From Jiangella gansuensis DSM 44835 (GTDB lineage Bacteria > Actinomycetota > Actinomycetes > Jiangellales > Jiangellaceae): DNA of 64,000 bases. Below the pieces are notes generated by a model. It searched no databases, was not told the DNA's origin, and saw only the letters and a program-made list of their open reading frames with translations. Of the stretch, positions 41,919-50,130 are shown piece after piece (positions within the stretch are counted from its first letter, which is position 1; every line of letters begins with the position of its first letter). Made by a program: the position numbers and the translations under genes. The stretch lies in NCBI RefSeq assembly GCF_000515395.1, contig NZ_KI911782.1:2664606-2728605 (forward strand), read 5' to 3'.

Positions 41919-43172
41919 ATGAAGATCGTCGTGGTCGGCGGAGCGTCGACCTACACCCCCGAGCTGATCGACGGATTCGCCCGCCAGCACGAGTCACTGC
42001 CGATCGACGAGGTGGTGCTCGTCGACCCCGCGACGGACCGGCTCGCGCTCATCGCCGGGATGGGGGAGCGGATGCTGCGAGCCGGTGGGCGGCCCTACCG
42101 GCTGGCGTACACGGAGGATCTTCGCGGCGCGCTCGACGGCGCGACCGTCGTGCTCATCCAGATCCGGGTGGGCGGCCAGCGGACCAGGGCGAACGACGAG
42201 AGTTTTCCGCTGGAGTCCGGATGCATCGGCCAGGAGACGACGGGCGCCGGCGGCCTGGCCAAGGCGATGCGCACCGTGCCGGTGGTTCTCGACATCGCCG
42301 CTCAGGTGGCCGAGCACGCGCCCGACGCGTGGATCGTCGACTTCACCAATCCGGTGGGCATCGTCACCCGGGCGCTCCTCGACGAGGGGCACCGCGCGGT
42401 CGGCCTGTGCAATGTCGCGATCGGCATGCAGCACTTCTTCGCCCGCCTGCTCGAGACCGAACCGGATGAGGTGCGCTCGGCACATGTCGGCCTCAACCAC
42501 CTGACGTGGGAGGCCGCAGTAGACCACCGAGGCGAGGACGTCCTACCTCGGCTGATCGCCACGCGGTCGGAGGACATCGGGCACCGGGTGACGCTGCCGG
42601 CGGCGGTGATCGACCATCTGGGCATGGTTCCGTCGTACTACCTGCGGTACTACTACCACCATGACGACGTGCTGCGTGAGCTGCTCGACGGCCCGTCGCG
42701 CGCCGAGGAGGTCATGCGAATCGAACGTGAGCTGCTGGACCACTACGCCGATCCGAGTGTCGACCAGAAGCCGGAGGCACTCAGTCGCCGCGGCGGGGCC
42801 CTGTACTCGGAGTCGGCCGTACAGCTCATGTCGTCCTTGCTCGGTTCGGGGAGCGGCGTGCATGCGGTGAACGCCCGCAACGCCGGAGCCCTCGACTTCC
42901 TCCCATCGGAAGCTGTGATCGAAGCGAACGCCGAAGTGGGCGGGGGCCATATCCGGTTCCTCCCCACGCCGGCGCTGCCGCCGTCGGTGCGCGGCCTCAT
43001 CGCGCACGTCTCGGCGTACGAGAAGCTCGCCGTGGACGCGGCGGTGCGCGGCGGCCGGCGGCGCGTCGTCGATGCTCTCCTGGCGCACCCGTTGATCGGG
43101 CAGTGGTCGCTCGCGGAGCAATTGGCCGACCGCCTGATCCACGAGAACAGTGAGCACCTGGCATGGGCGTGA
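41919..43172 (+). CDS. Glycoside hydrolase family 4, 6-phospho-beta-glucosidase-like
   Basis: The 417-residue protein has the GH4 NAD-binding start VVVGGASTYTPELIDGF, then CIGQETTGAGGLAKAM, WIVDFTNPVGIV, VGLCNVAIGMQ with the metal-binding cysteine, and HVGLNHLTW. GH4 enzymes cleave glycosides through an NAD-dependent oxidation at C3 and a metal ion, unlike other hydrolases. The motif set is closest to 6-phospho-beta-glucosidases, but there is no PTS here; phosphorylation by one of the following kinases, or an unphosphorylated substrate, would be required. It overlaps the next gene by 10 bp. Confidence 0.88.
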   Translation: MKIVVVGGASTYTPELIDGFARQHESLPIDEVVLVDPATDRLALIAGMGERMLRAGGRPYRLAYTEDLRGALDGATVVLIQIRVGGQRTRANDESFPLESGCIGQETTGAGGLAKAMRTVPVVLDIAAQVAEHAPDAWIVDFTNPVGIVTRALLDEGHRAVGLCNVAIGMQHFFARLLETEPDEVRSAHVGLNHLTWEAAVDHRGEDVLPRLIATRSEDIGHRVTLPAAVIDHLGMVPSYYLRYYYHHDDVLRELLDGPSRAEEVMRIERELLDHYADPSVDQKPEALSRRGGALYSESAVQLMSSLLGSGSGVHAVNARNAGALDFLPSEAVIEANAEVGGGHIRFLPTPALPPSVRGLIAHVSAYEKLAVDAAVRGGRRRVVDALLAHPLIGQWSLAEQLADRLIHENSEHLAWA

Positions 43173-44179
43173 CGGAGCCGCTGGTCGTCGGCGTCGACGG
43201 GGGCAACTCCAAGACCGACGTGGCGCTGGCGACGTCGTCGGGCCGGGTCCTCGGTGTGGTCCGGGGGCCGGGCAGCTCCCCCGACAAGCTGGGCGACCAG
43301 GAGGCCGCCCGGGTGATCGGCGGGCTCATCCGGTCCGCCCTGGCAGGGGCCGATGCCAGGGAGACGCCCGTCGTCGCCGTCAGCGCGTTCCTCGCCGGCC
43401 TCGACCTGCCTGAGGACGCCCCGCGATTCCAGGCCGTGCTCGCGCCGCAGTGGCCGGACGCGCGGGTGCGGGTCGAGAATGACGTCGTGGCGGCGCTGCA
43501 TGCCGGAACGGGCGGATCACCCGGAGTCGCGGTGGTCTGTGGTGCGGGTATCAACGCGGTCGGGCTCGGCCCGGCAGGGCAACGCGCGTCGTTCCTGTCG
43601 CTGGGTGTCCGCTCCGGCGACTGGGGCGGAGGACTCGGCCTCGGGCGAGCCGTGCTGTGGCACGCGATCCGCGCCGAGGACGGCCGCGGTCCCCGCACCC
43701 GGCTGGCGGAGCTCACCAGGCGGCATTTCGGCGTGCGCGAGGTGGAGGAGGTCGCGGTCTCGTTGCAGTCCGGGCGCATCGCCGAGCTGCGGCTGGCGGA
43801 TCTGGTGGAGGTGCTGTTCCGCGCTGATGAGGAGGGAGATCCGGTGGCCGTCTCGCTCGTCGTCCGGCTCGCCGAGGAGGTCGCCTCCATGACCCGCGTC
43901 ATGCTCGACCGGACGGCGCTACGCGGAGCCGCGGCGAGCGTCGTGCTGGCCGGCGGCGTGCTCACCGGTGGGCGCCCCCGTCTCGATACGCTGATCGACG
44001 ACGCGTTGCGTCGTGTCGATCCGACATCCCGCCCGGTGCGCCTGCGGGTGCCGCCGGTGGCCGGCGCGCTCGCTCATGCGCTGCCCGGGGGCCTGCCGGA
44101 CGTCGAGCGTTCGCGACTCGAGCAGCAGTGGCAGGACGCCCGCCGGGATCCGGCGGCGGCGGAGGGTGTGGTCACGTGA
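43163..44179 (+). CDS. BadF/BcrA-type sugar kinase (N-acetylglucosamine kinase-like)
   Basis: The 338-residue ASKHA-fold protein has an intact PHOSPHATE1 loop (VVGVDGGNSKTDVALA), a catalytic-type aspartate in VENDVVAAL, VVCGAGINAVG and WGGGLGLGRAVL. This is the N-acetylglucosamine kinase-like branch of the BadF family, not the radical-enzyme activator branch. It should phosphorylate an amino sugar or related hexose released by the GH4 enzyme or imported by the ABC system. A near-paralogue follows with a one-base overlap. Confidence 0.87.
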   Translation: MGVTEPLVVGVDGGNSKTDVALATSSGRVLGVVRGPGSSPDKLGDQEAARVIGGLIRSALAGADARETPVVAVSAFLAGLDLPEDAPRFQAVLAPQWPDARVRVENDVVAALHAGTGGSPGVAVVCGAGINAVGLGPAGQRASFLSLGVRSGDWGGGLGLGRAVLWHAIRAEDGRGPRTRLAELTRRHFGVREVEEVAVSLQSGRIAELRLADLVEVLFRADEEGDPVAVSLVVRLAEEVASMTRVMLDRTALRGAAASVVLAGGVLTGGRPRLDTLIDDALRRVDPTSRPVRLRVPPVAGALAHALPGGLPDVERSRLEQQWQDARRDPAAAEGVVT

Positions 44180-45240
44180 TGGCGATCAGCGCGAACGGTC
44201 CGGAGCCGGTGATGTTCCTCGGCATCGCCGGCGGCCACCTGGAGACCCAGTGCGTGCTCGTCGGTCCGGACGGCACCGTGCTGGCCAGCAGGTCCACCCG
44301 CACGGCATCGCCGCAGCACGTGGGTTTCGAGGAGTCTGCCCGGGTCATCGGCGAACTCGCCGACGCGACCTTCGCCGCGGCGGGACTGAGCCCGGCCGTC
44401 GAGGTCCGCCGGGTCGTCGTCTTCATCGCCGGCGCCGACACCGCGGCCGACCGCCGGCAGCTCCAGCAGCGGCTGGCGGGCCGGTTCCCGGGCTCGGACC
44501 TCGACGTCGACAACGACATCCACGGGATCCTCTGGGCGGGCCTGCGCCGCCCCTCCGGTGTCGCGGTGCTGGCCGACGACGGCATGAACGCCATCGCCCG
44601 CTCTGCCACCGGGAAGACCGCCGGCTATCTCGCCTTCGGCGTGGTGTCGGGGGAGTGGGGCGGGCGCATCGGCCTGGGCCGAGAGGTGCTGTACGCCGCG
44701 TCGCGTGCGGAAGACCTGCGTGGGCCGGAGACGACCCTCCGGTACTACGTCGCGGCACATCTGGGCCGTTCCACCGTGCGTGAGGCCTTGATCGCATGCC
44801 GTGCGGAGGGAACCCTGGACGCGGAGCTGCCAGGCCTGGCCGACCTGGTGTTCGCGGCCGACGACGAAGGCGACCGGGTCGCACGCGAACTCGTGGATCG
44901 GCTCGCCGACGAGATCGTGACCATGGCCAAGGCGGCCATGGAACGCGCCCGCGTGAACCCGGCCGGAAGCGACGCGATCCTGGCCGGCTCCCTGCTCACC
45001 CGGGGGCATCGCCGGCTCGACCAGCGGGTCGACGAGCAGTTCCATCTCCTTCTCCCGGGGATTTCGATCGCTCGCACGTCGGTGCCTCCCGTCGTCGGGG
45101 CGGCGCTCGCCGGCCTCGGCGCCGAACGGGGCGGGCCGGCGCTGGGGGACCGGCTGATGAAGACCATCATCGCCGGGATCGAGGCCCGCGCCCGTGAGCA
45201 TCCGACCGGTCCGGTGAGCCTGCAGGAGGGCGTGCAATGA
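44179..45240 (+). CDS. BadF-type ATPase paralogue with degenerate phosphate loop
   Basis: The 353-residue protein aligns along its whole length with the preceding kinase, but key positions are changed: GVDGGNSKT becomes GIAGGHLET, so the loop aspartate (A17) and lysine are lost, and CGAGINAVG becomes ADDGMNAIA. The VDNDIHGIL aspartate and the WGGRIGLGREV block remain. It is probably unable to hydrolyse ATP in the normal way, and may be a regulatory or structural partner of the active kinase or have another function. It overlaps the IclR gene by 4 bp. Confidence 0.75.
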   Translation: MAISANGPEPVMFLGIAGGHLETQCVLVGPDGTVLASRSTRTASPQHVGFEESARVIGELADATFAAAGLSPAVEVRRVVVFIAGADTAADRRQLQQRLAGRFPGSDLDVDNDIHGILWAGLRRPSGVAVLADDGMNAIARSATGKTAGYLAFGVVSGEWGGRIGLGREVLYAASRAEDLRGPETTLRYYVAAHLGRSTVREALIACRAEGTLDAELPGLADLVFAADDEGDRVARELVDRLADEIVTMAKAAMERARVNPAGSDAILAGSLLTRGHRRLDQRVDEQFHLLLPGISIARTSVPPVVGAALAGLGAERGGPALGDRLMKTIIAGIEARAREHPTGPVSLQEGVQ

Positions 45241-45989
45241 GCCAGAGCCTGGATCGCGGCCTGCGCATCCTCGACGAGATCGTGGCGGGTCGCACCACGC
45301 TGACCGAGCTCTCGCAGGCCCTGGGCGTCCACAAGTCCACCGTGCTGCGGCTGCTGACGGTTCTGCAGCAACACCACGTCGTGTCGCGCGTCGGCACGTC
45401 CGACTACCGGCTCGGACACCGGCTCTTCGACCTGGCCGCGTTCGCCCTCGAGAGCCGCGACATCACCGCGTCCCTGCACGAGCCGGTGCGCGCTCTCGCG
45501 ACCGCAGCGAAGAGCACTGCCTACGCTGTCGTCCTCGACGACGGCGCCGGCCTCGTCATCGACGTGGCCGACCACACAGACCGCTTCGCGGGTCTCGTCC
45601 AGGTCGGCAGCACCCTTCCCCTCCACGCCACGGCGGCCGGCAAGGTCTTGCTGGCCAGCATGAAGCCGACCGAACTCGACGGGGTGCTGAACAGGGTTGC
45701 GTCCAGCACCCGCGGTTCGAGCCCACTCGACCGCGCGGCCCTCCTGGGCGAGCTCGAGAAGCTGCGGGTCTCCGGCATCGCCCAGGCTCATGGTGAGCAC
45801 CCCACAACGGGACTGACGGTCGCCGCGCCCGTGCGCGACGCACGCGGCGAGGTGGTCGCCGCGCTGGCTGTGATCGGCGGCCCCGCGGAACAAACGCGCA
45901 TCGACCCGCGTGCACTACTCGCCCAACTGCTGGCGGCTACCAGCAACGCGTCGGCCCGCCTGGGCTGGACCGGCGCCGTCGTCGAATGA
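45237..45989 (+). CDS. IclR-family transcriptional regulator of the catabolic island
   Basis: The 250-residue protein has an N-terminal winged helix (LDRGLRILDEIVAGRTTLTE, then LSQALGVHKSTVLRLLTVLQ) and a C-terminal GAF-like effector domain with LPLHATAAGKVLLA and SGIAQAHGEHPTTGLTVAAP. IclR proteins bind short palindromes and respond to small metabolic acids or aromatics. As the last gene of the operon it probably controls its own cluster through the TTGC-N7-GCAA sites at 32837, 33842 and 33936; that link is inference. Confidence 0.9.
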   Translation: MSQSLDRGLRILDEIVAGRTTLTELSQALGVHKSTVLRLLTVLQQHHVVSRVGTSDYRLGHRLFDLAAFALESRDITASLHEPVRALATAAKSTAYAVVLDDGAGLVIDVADHTDRFAGLVQVGSTLPLHATAAGKVLLASMKPTELDGVLNRVASSTRGSSPLDRAALLGELEKLRVSGIAQAHGEHPTTGLTVAAPVRDARGEVVAALAVIGGPAEQTRIDPRALLAQLLAATSNASARLGWTGAVVE

Positions 45990-46188
45990 CGTCACGGACG
46001 CCAGCGCCGAGCCGGGAATACGCCTACGGGCGCACGTCGTTCACCCAGCTGAGGTCTTGGTGAGTGCAGAGCGTTCGGAGCGCCGCGGCGTCACTTTGGG
46101 CCTGGTAGCGGTAGTCTTGGGTAGTACCCGCCTCGCGGTGAAGCGCGATGAGCGCGTGTTCTCTTCACTGCGGTTGGTGACGCGGCAT

Positions 46189-46252
46189 CCGGCTGATGGC
46201 CGGAGTGTCCGCACTGCGGACGCGGAGCGAGCCCCCGAAGGCTCGCTCCCGC
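46189..46252 (+). promoter_or_regulatory. Three tandem hairpins in the 5' region of the SNF2-type helicase
   Basis: In the 351-bp gap before the helicase gene, CCGGC-tgatg-GCCGG (46189-46203), GTCCGC-act-GCGGAC (46207-46221) and GAGCGAGCC-cccgaa-GGCTCGCTC (46225-46248) follow each other. The last could end the upstream operon or structure the helicase leader. I see nothing else in the gap. Confidence 0.45.
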
Positions 46253-46340
46253 ATCGGCATTTCCGGCCCGAGCCCGGGTACGGCTTCGGCTATCGCCACC
46301 ACTGGCGAGCCTGGCACTCCACGAGGAGGAGGAGGAGCGA

Positions 46341-48470
46341 TTGGCTAGAGACGCCCACCGCCGGCCCGGCGCTAACCGAGCCCGGCGTCGTGGTCGCGCT
46401 CAGGACGACGAAGGCATCATGCCGGTGCTCGCGCGTGCCGTCCGTGAGGTCGAGACGGCTGTCCAGCGCGGCCCGTTGACGCCGTCGGGACGCACGAAGT
46501 TCCAGGTCGTTGCTCTTCTGGTGCGTGAGGAACGCGCGAGTGTCAAGGCCGACGCCACGACGCGCGACACCGCCGGCGCGGAGAAGCTGCTCAAGCGCCT
46601 CGACGGCGTCGCGACCATCCTGGCGAAGGCCGCCGCCCGCGACTCGTCGCTGCTCGCGCTGCTCGCCGAGGACGCCGTCGTCAGCGACGCGGCCAGGTCA
46701 CTGAAGCGCGACATGCTGATCGCGGCCGGCAGGGAACCGGAGGAGGACGAAGTCGTCAACGTGCCGGCAGCCACCACCACCGCGAAGCGTCAGGTGGTGC
46801 CGCAGTCGGTCGTCTCCCGGCAACTCGCCAATCCTTTCCTCGCCCCCGACTTCGCGTCCGCAGGCGCCCGCGAGCCGCGCGCGCCGCGGCCGCGCCGGCT
46901 GGCCACCTGGGAGCTGATCGGCCCCCTGCTCAACTCGTTCGAGTACGCCTCCGGCGGGGCGTCGGCATGCATGGCCCTTCCCGACGCCTCCGCCGTGCGA
47001 GTGCCCGGCGACCTGGAGCTGATGCCCCACCAGGCGCGACTGGTCGCCGCCGCCGAGGCCGGGCACCGGACGTTCCTGCTCGCCGACGAGCCCGGCCTGG
47101 GCAAGACGGCCCAGGCACTGCTGGCCGCGCAGGCCGCGGACGCCTACCCGCTGCTCGTCGTCGTCCCGAACGTCGTCAAGACCAACTGGGCTCGTGAGGC
47201 CGAGTTGTGGACGCCGAACCACCGGGCCACCGTGATCCACGGTGACGGCGACACGATCGACGGTTTCGCCGACATCATCGTCGTCAACTACGAGGTGCTG
47301 GACCGTCATGTCGGCTGGCTCGGCGGCCTCGGTCTGCGCGGCATGGTCGTCGACGAGGCACATTTCATCAAGAACAAGAAGTCCCAACGCTCCCAGCACG
47401 TCCTGTCGCTGTCCGAGCAGATCCGAACCCGCACCGTGCGCCCGCTCCTGATGGCGCTCACCGGCACGCCGTTGATCAACGACATCGACGATTTCCGTGC
47501 CATCTGGCAGTTCCTCGGCTGGATCGACGAGAAGAAGCCGCAGGCCGAACTCATGGAGGCGCTCGAGGACACCGGCCTCACACCGGCCGATCACGGGTTC
47601 TATGCGGCCGCCCGCGCCCGAGTGATCGACATGGGGATCGTGCGCCGCCGCAAGGTCGACGTGGCCGCCGACATCCCCGCCCGGCGGGTCGCCGACCTGC
47701 CGGTCGAGCTCGACGACGCCGTGGGCCGTTCGATCCGCGACGCCGAGCGCGAGCTCGCCGACCGGCTCGTCGCCCGCTATCGCAACGCGCTCGCGACCCG
47801 GACGTCCGGCGAGGTCGTTCCGGGCATCGACCACGACCTCGTGCGCCAGGTCGCCGGCTGGGAACTGGCCGATACCGCTACGTCGAAGACCGGCGAGAAC
47901 GTGTTCCGCATGATCCGGCGCATCGGGCAGGCCAAGGCCGGCCTGGCCGCGGACTACGCCGCACAGCTGGCCCGCAGCGTCGGCAAGGTCGTCTTCTTCG
48001 CCAAGCATGTCGACGTGATGGACCTCGCCGAGCAGACGTTCGCCGAGCGTGACCTGCGCTACGCGTCGATCCGCGGCGAACAGACCGCGTCGGCGCGGCA
48101 GAAGAACATCGACGCCTTCGTGAACGATCCCGAGGTCGCGGTGGCGGTCTGCTCGCTGACCGCTGCCGGCGTGGGCCTCAACCTGCAGGTCGCATCGAAC
48201 CTGGTGCTCGCCGAGCTCTCCTGGTCCGCCGCCGAGCAGACGCAGGCCATCGACCGCGTGCACCGCATCGGCCAGTCGGAACCCGTCACAGCCTGGCGCA
48301 TCATTGCCGCGCAGACCCTCGACACGAAGATCGCCGAACTCATCGACGGCAAGGCCGGGCTCGCCGCCCGGGCTCTGGACGGTTCGGACGACGAGGTGCC
48401 GTCCGCGGCCGACATGCAGCTGGAGACGCTCGTCGCGCTGCTGACCGACGCGTTGTCGCCCGCTCCGTGA
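46341..48470 (+). CDS. SNF2-type DEAD/DEAH helicase-like protein
   Basis: The 709-residue protein has a long N-terminal helical region (about 1-200) and then a two-lobe SNF2-family motor: Walker A LADEPGLGKTAQ near residue 250, VVDEAHFIKNKKSQ near 335, LTGTPLINDIDDF, FFAKHVDVMDLAE, and the closing VGLNLQVASNLVLAEL and QAIDRVHRIGQ (motifs V-VI). The arrangement resembles SMARCAL1-like annealing helicases without a nuclease domain. A TTG start at 46341 is chosen because GAGGAGGAGGAG ends 3 bp upstream. Substrate and partners are unknown; it stands alone. Confidence 0.85.
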   Translation: MARDAHRRPGANRARRRGRAQDDEGIMPVLARAVREVETAVQRGPLTPSGRTKFQVVALLVREERASVKADATTRDTAGAEKLLKRLDGVATILAKAAARDSSLLALLAEDAVVSDAARSLKRDMLIAAGREPEEDEVVNVPAATTTAKRQVVPQSVVSRQLANPFLAPDFASAGAREPRAPRPRRLATWELIGPLLNSFEYASGGASACMALPDASAVRVPGDLELMPHQARLVAAAEAGHRTFLLADEPGLGKTAQALLAAQAADAYPLLVVVPNVVKTNWAREAELWTPNHRATVIHGDGDTIDGFADIIVVNYEVLDRHVGWLGGLGLRGMVVDEAHFIKNKKSQRSQHVLSLSEQIRTRTVRPLLMALTGTPLINDIDDFRAIWQFLGWIDEKKPQAELMEALEDTGLTPADHGFYAAARARVIDMGIVRRRKVDVAADIPARRVADLPVELDDAVGRSIRDAERELADRLVARYRNALATRTSGEVVPGIDHDLVRQVAGWELADTATSKTGENVFRMIRRIGQAKAGLAADYAAQLARSVGKVVFFAKHVDVMDLAEQTFAERDLRYASIRGEQTASARQKNIDAFVNDPEVAVAVCSLTAAGVGLNLQVASNLVLAELSWSAAEQTQAIDRVHRIGQSEPVTAWRIIAAQTLDTKIAELIDGKAGLAARALDGSDDEVPSAADMQLETLVALLTDALSPAP

Positions 48471-48473
48471 CCA

Positions 48474-48559
48474 TGGCACGCGATATCGGCGCCCTTGGCA
48501 CGCGATTTCATCCCTCGCGAGTCCATGTGTGCCGGTTCATGGAGCGATATCGCGTACCA
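48474..48559. repeat. Palindromic unit A of the 48.5-49.0 kb array
   Basis: TGGCACGCGATATCG (48474-48488) and CGATATCGCGTACCA (48545-48559) match in inverted orientation at 14 of 15 positions around a 56-bp centre. The left arm is also partly repeated directly at 48496 (TGGCACGCGAT). Confidence 0.65.
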
Positions 48560-48604
48560 AAACGCGAACCGCGCGAAGGCGCGGGCCGCGCGACTCCGCT
48601 CCCG

Positions 48605-48672
48605 TACTCCCGCTTCAGTAGGCAAGCATCCCTACCGACGTGGGAACACTCATACCGACCGTGATCCTTTTC
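48605..48672 (+). repeat. Dispersed palindromic repeat, copy 4
   Basis: The blocks TACTCCCGC, AGGCAAGCATCCCT, TGGGAACACTCAT and CCGTGATCCTTTTCG follow the family order with more substitutions than copies 1-3. It is the second palindrome of the intergenic array. Confidence 0.7.
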
Positions 48673-48723
48673 GGTTCTTCTGGAACATCCGGGGGTGTCA
48701 TCGGCCGGGCAGGGCTGCTCGGT

Positions 48724-48827
48724 GGGAAGGGGATGTGAGATCGCTGCCTGGAACGATGGGACGTTGCTGTCCTTTGGCGACAGTGTTGTCACATCGTGGC
48801 GAGCAGCGATCTCACACCGTTCCCGGT
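48724..48827. repeat. Palindromic unit C of the 48.5-49.0 kb array
   Basis: TGTGAGATCGCTGC (48734-48747) and GCAGCGATCTCACA (48803-48816) are perfect complements; matching extends inward through GAACGATGGGAC against GTCACATCGTGG and outward through GGGAAGGGG against CGTTCCC. The whole could fold into an imperfect stem of about 45 bp with a small loop near 48773. Confidence 0.7.
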
Positions 48828-48880
48828 GGCGGCTGGCAGGCAGGTGGCCGCGCCCGCCTACTGCGCACCCTTTTCGGAGC

Positions 48881-48948
48881 ACGTCACTCGCCACGCGGTC
48901 GAACTCTGGCGTTATCACCGTCCGGAACGGCCCCGAGACGAGTGACGT
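48881..48948. repeat. Palindromic unit D of the 48.5-49.0 kb array
   Basis: ACGTCACTCG (48881-48890) and CGAGTGACGT (48939-48948) form a perfect 10-bp inverted repeat; weaker pairing continues inward. Confidence 0.6.
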
Positions 48949-48960
48949 GACCCGCAGGCC

Positions 48961-49028
48961 TACTCCCGCGCCACCAGGCATGCATCCATGGCGCGGCGGG
49001 AAGACCCATGCCGAACGTGATCGATTCT
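48961..49028 (+). repeat. Dispersed palindromic repeat, copy 5
   Basis: TACTCCCGCGCCACCAGGCA, TGCATCCATGGCGCGGCGGG, AAGACCCATG and GAACGTGATCGATT follow the family order. Its arms CCCGCGCCA and TGGCGCGGCGGG can pair, with changes on both sides relative to copy 1 that keep the stem. Confidence 0.7.
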
Positions 49029-49049
49029 GACGTGCAGCAGCTGACGCAG

Positions 49050-49078
49050 TTGGCTTTGCAACCGCTTGCATCTATCCT
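49050..49078 (+). promoter_or_regulatory. Promoter with LacI-type operator for the epimerase-lyase-isomerase operon
   Basis: TTGGCT (49050-49055) and TATCCT (49073-49078) are spaced by 17 bp. The spacer contains the palindrome TGCAACCGCTTGCA (49057-49070), which matches sites at 53957, 61739 and 61862. A LacI-family repressor bound there would block RNA polymerase. Confidence 0.7.
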
Positions 49079-49113
49079 GTGGGCACAACCGGATCGACGA
49101 CGGTGAGGTGTCC

Positions 49114-50130
49114 ATGAAGACGCTGTCCGAACTCCACGAGGCCCTGACGACCCCGAGTCAGGCGCTGGTGGACGACCTGAGGGCGACGACGGGTGACATC
49201 GTCGTCCTCGGTGCCGCCGGGAAACTGGGGCCGAGCCTCGTGATGCTGGCCCTGCGGGCGCTGGCGGAGGCAGGATCGCCGGCGACGGTCCACGCGGTGT
49301 CGCGCTTCGGCGACCCCGTGGTGGCCGACGAGTTGCGGGCCGCGGGTGCGCATGTCATCACCGCCGACGTCGCCGACGACGCCGCGCTCGCCGCGCTGCC
49401 GGACGCCGAGAACGTGATCTTCCTCGTCGGCGCGAAGTTCGGCACGCAGGGCAACGAGCACGCCACCTGGGCCACCAACACCTACCTCCCGGGGAAGGTC
49501 GCCACGCGCTACCGGTCATCGCGGTTCGTCGCGCTCTCCACGGGGAACGTGTACCCCCTGGTGCCCACCGGATCGGGCGGAGCGGGTGAGTCCGACCCCG
49601 TGGGGCCGGTCGGGGAGTACGCGATGTCCTGCCTCGGCCGCGAGCGGATCCTCACCCACATCGCCCGCGAGCACGACATGCCGCTGGCGCTGATCCGGCT
49701 GAACTACGCGGTCGAGATGCGCTACGGGATCCTGGTCGATCTGGGCCGGCAGATCCTGGCCGGCGACCCGGTCGATGTCACCACGGGCTACGTCAACATC
49801 GTCTGGCAGGGCTACGCGAACGAGGTCATCCTGCGGGCGTTGCGGCAGGCGTCCACGCCCGAGCTGGTCCTGAACCTCACCGGCCCGGAGACGCTGTCCG
49901 TGCGCCGGCTGGCCGAGAAGCTCGGCGCCGCCCTGGAACGCGAGGTCACCGTGGCCGGTGAGGAGGCCCCGACCGCGCTGCTGGCCGACGCCGCCCGGTG
50001 CCACGACCTGTTCGGCTATCCGGGGCGCAGCCCCGACGAACTCGTGCGCGACGTGGCGGAATGGCTGCTGTCCGGCGGAGCGGTCCTGGACAAGCCGACC
50101 AAGTTCCAGGTGCGGGACGGGAGGTTCTGA
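49114..50130 (+). CDS. NAD-dependent epimerase/dehydratase family protein with altered YxxxK
   Basis: The 338-residue extended-SDR protein has VVLGAAGKLGPSLV at about 30-43 and a family-like VALSTGNVYPLVP strand. The usual YxxxK reads YAMSC here, so the catalytic lysine seems lost. The C-terminal substrate domain (LNLTGPETLSVRRLAEKLG) is intact. It may be a reductase-like enzyme with another proton path, or a non-catalytic binding protein. The ATG at 49114 has GGTGAGGTG upstream; the operon start carries a LacI-type operator. Confidence 0.82.
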   Translation: MKTLSELHEALTTPSQALVDDLRATTGDIVVLGAAGKLGPSLVMLALRALAEAGSPATVHAVSRFGDPVVADELRAAGAHVITADVADDAALAALPDAENVIFLVGAKFGTQGNEHATWATNTYLPGKVATRYRSSRFVALSTGNVYPLVPTGSGGAGESDPVGPVGEYAMSCLGRERILTHIAREHDMPLALIRLNYAVEMRYGILVDLGRQILAGDPVDVTTGYVNIVWQGYANEVILRALRQASTPELVLNLTGPETLSVRRLAEKLGAALEREVTVAGEEAPTALLADAARCHDLFGYPGRSPDELVRDVAEWLLSGGAVLDKPTKFQVRDGRF

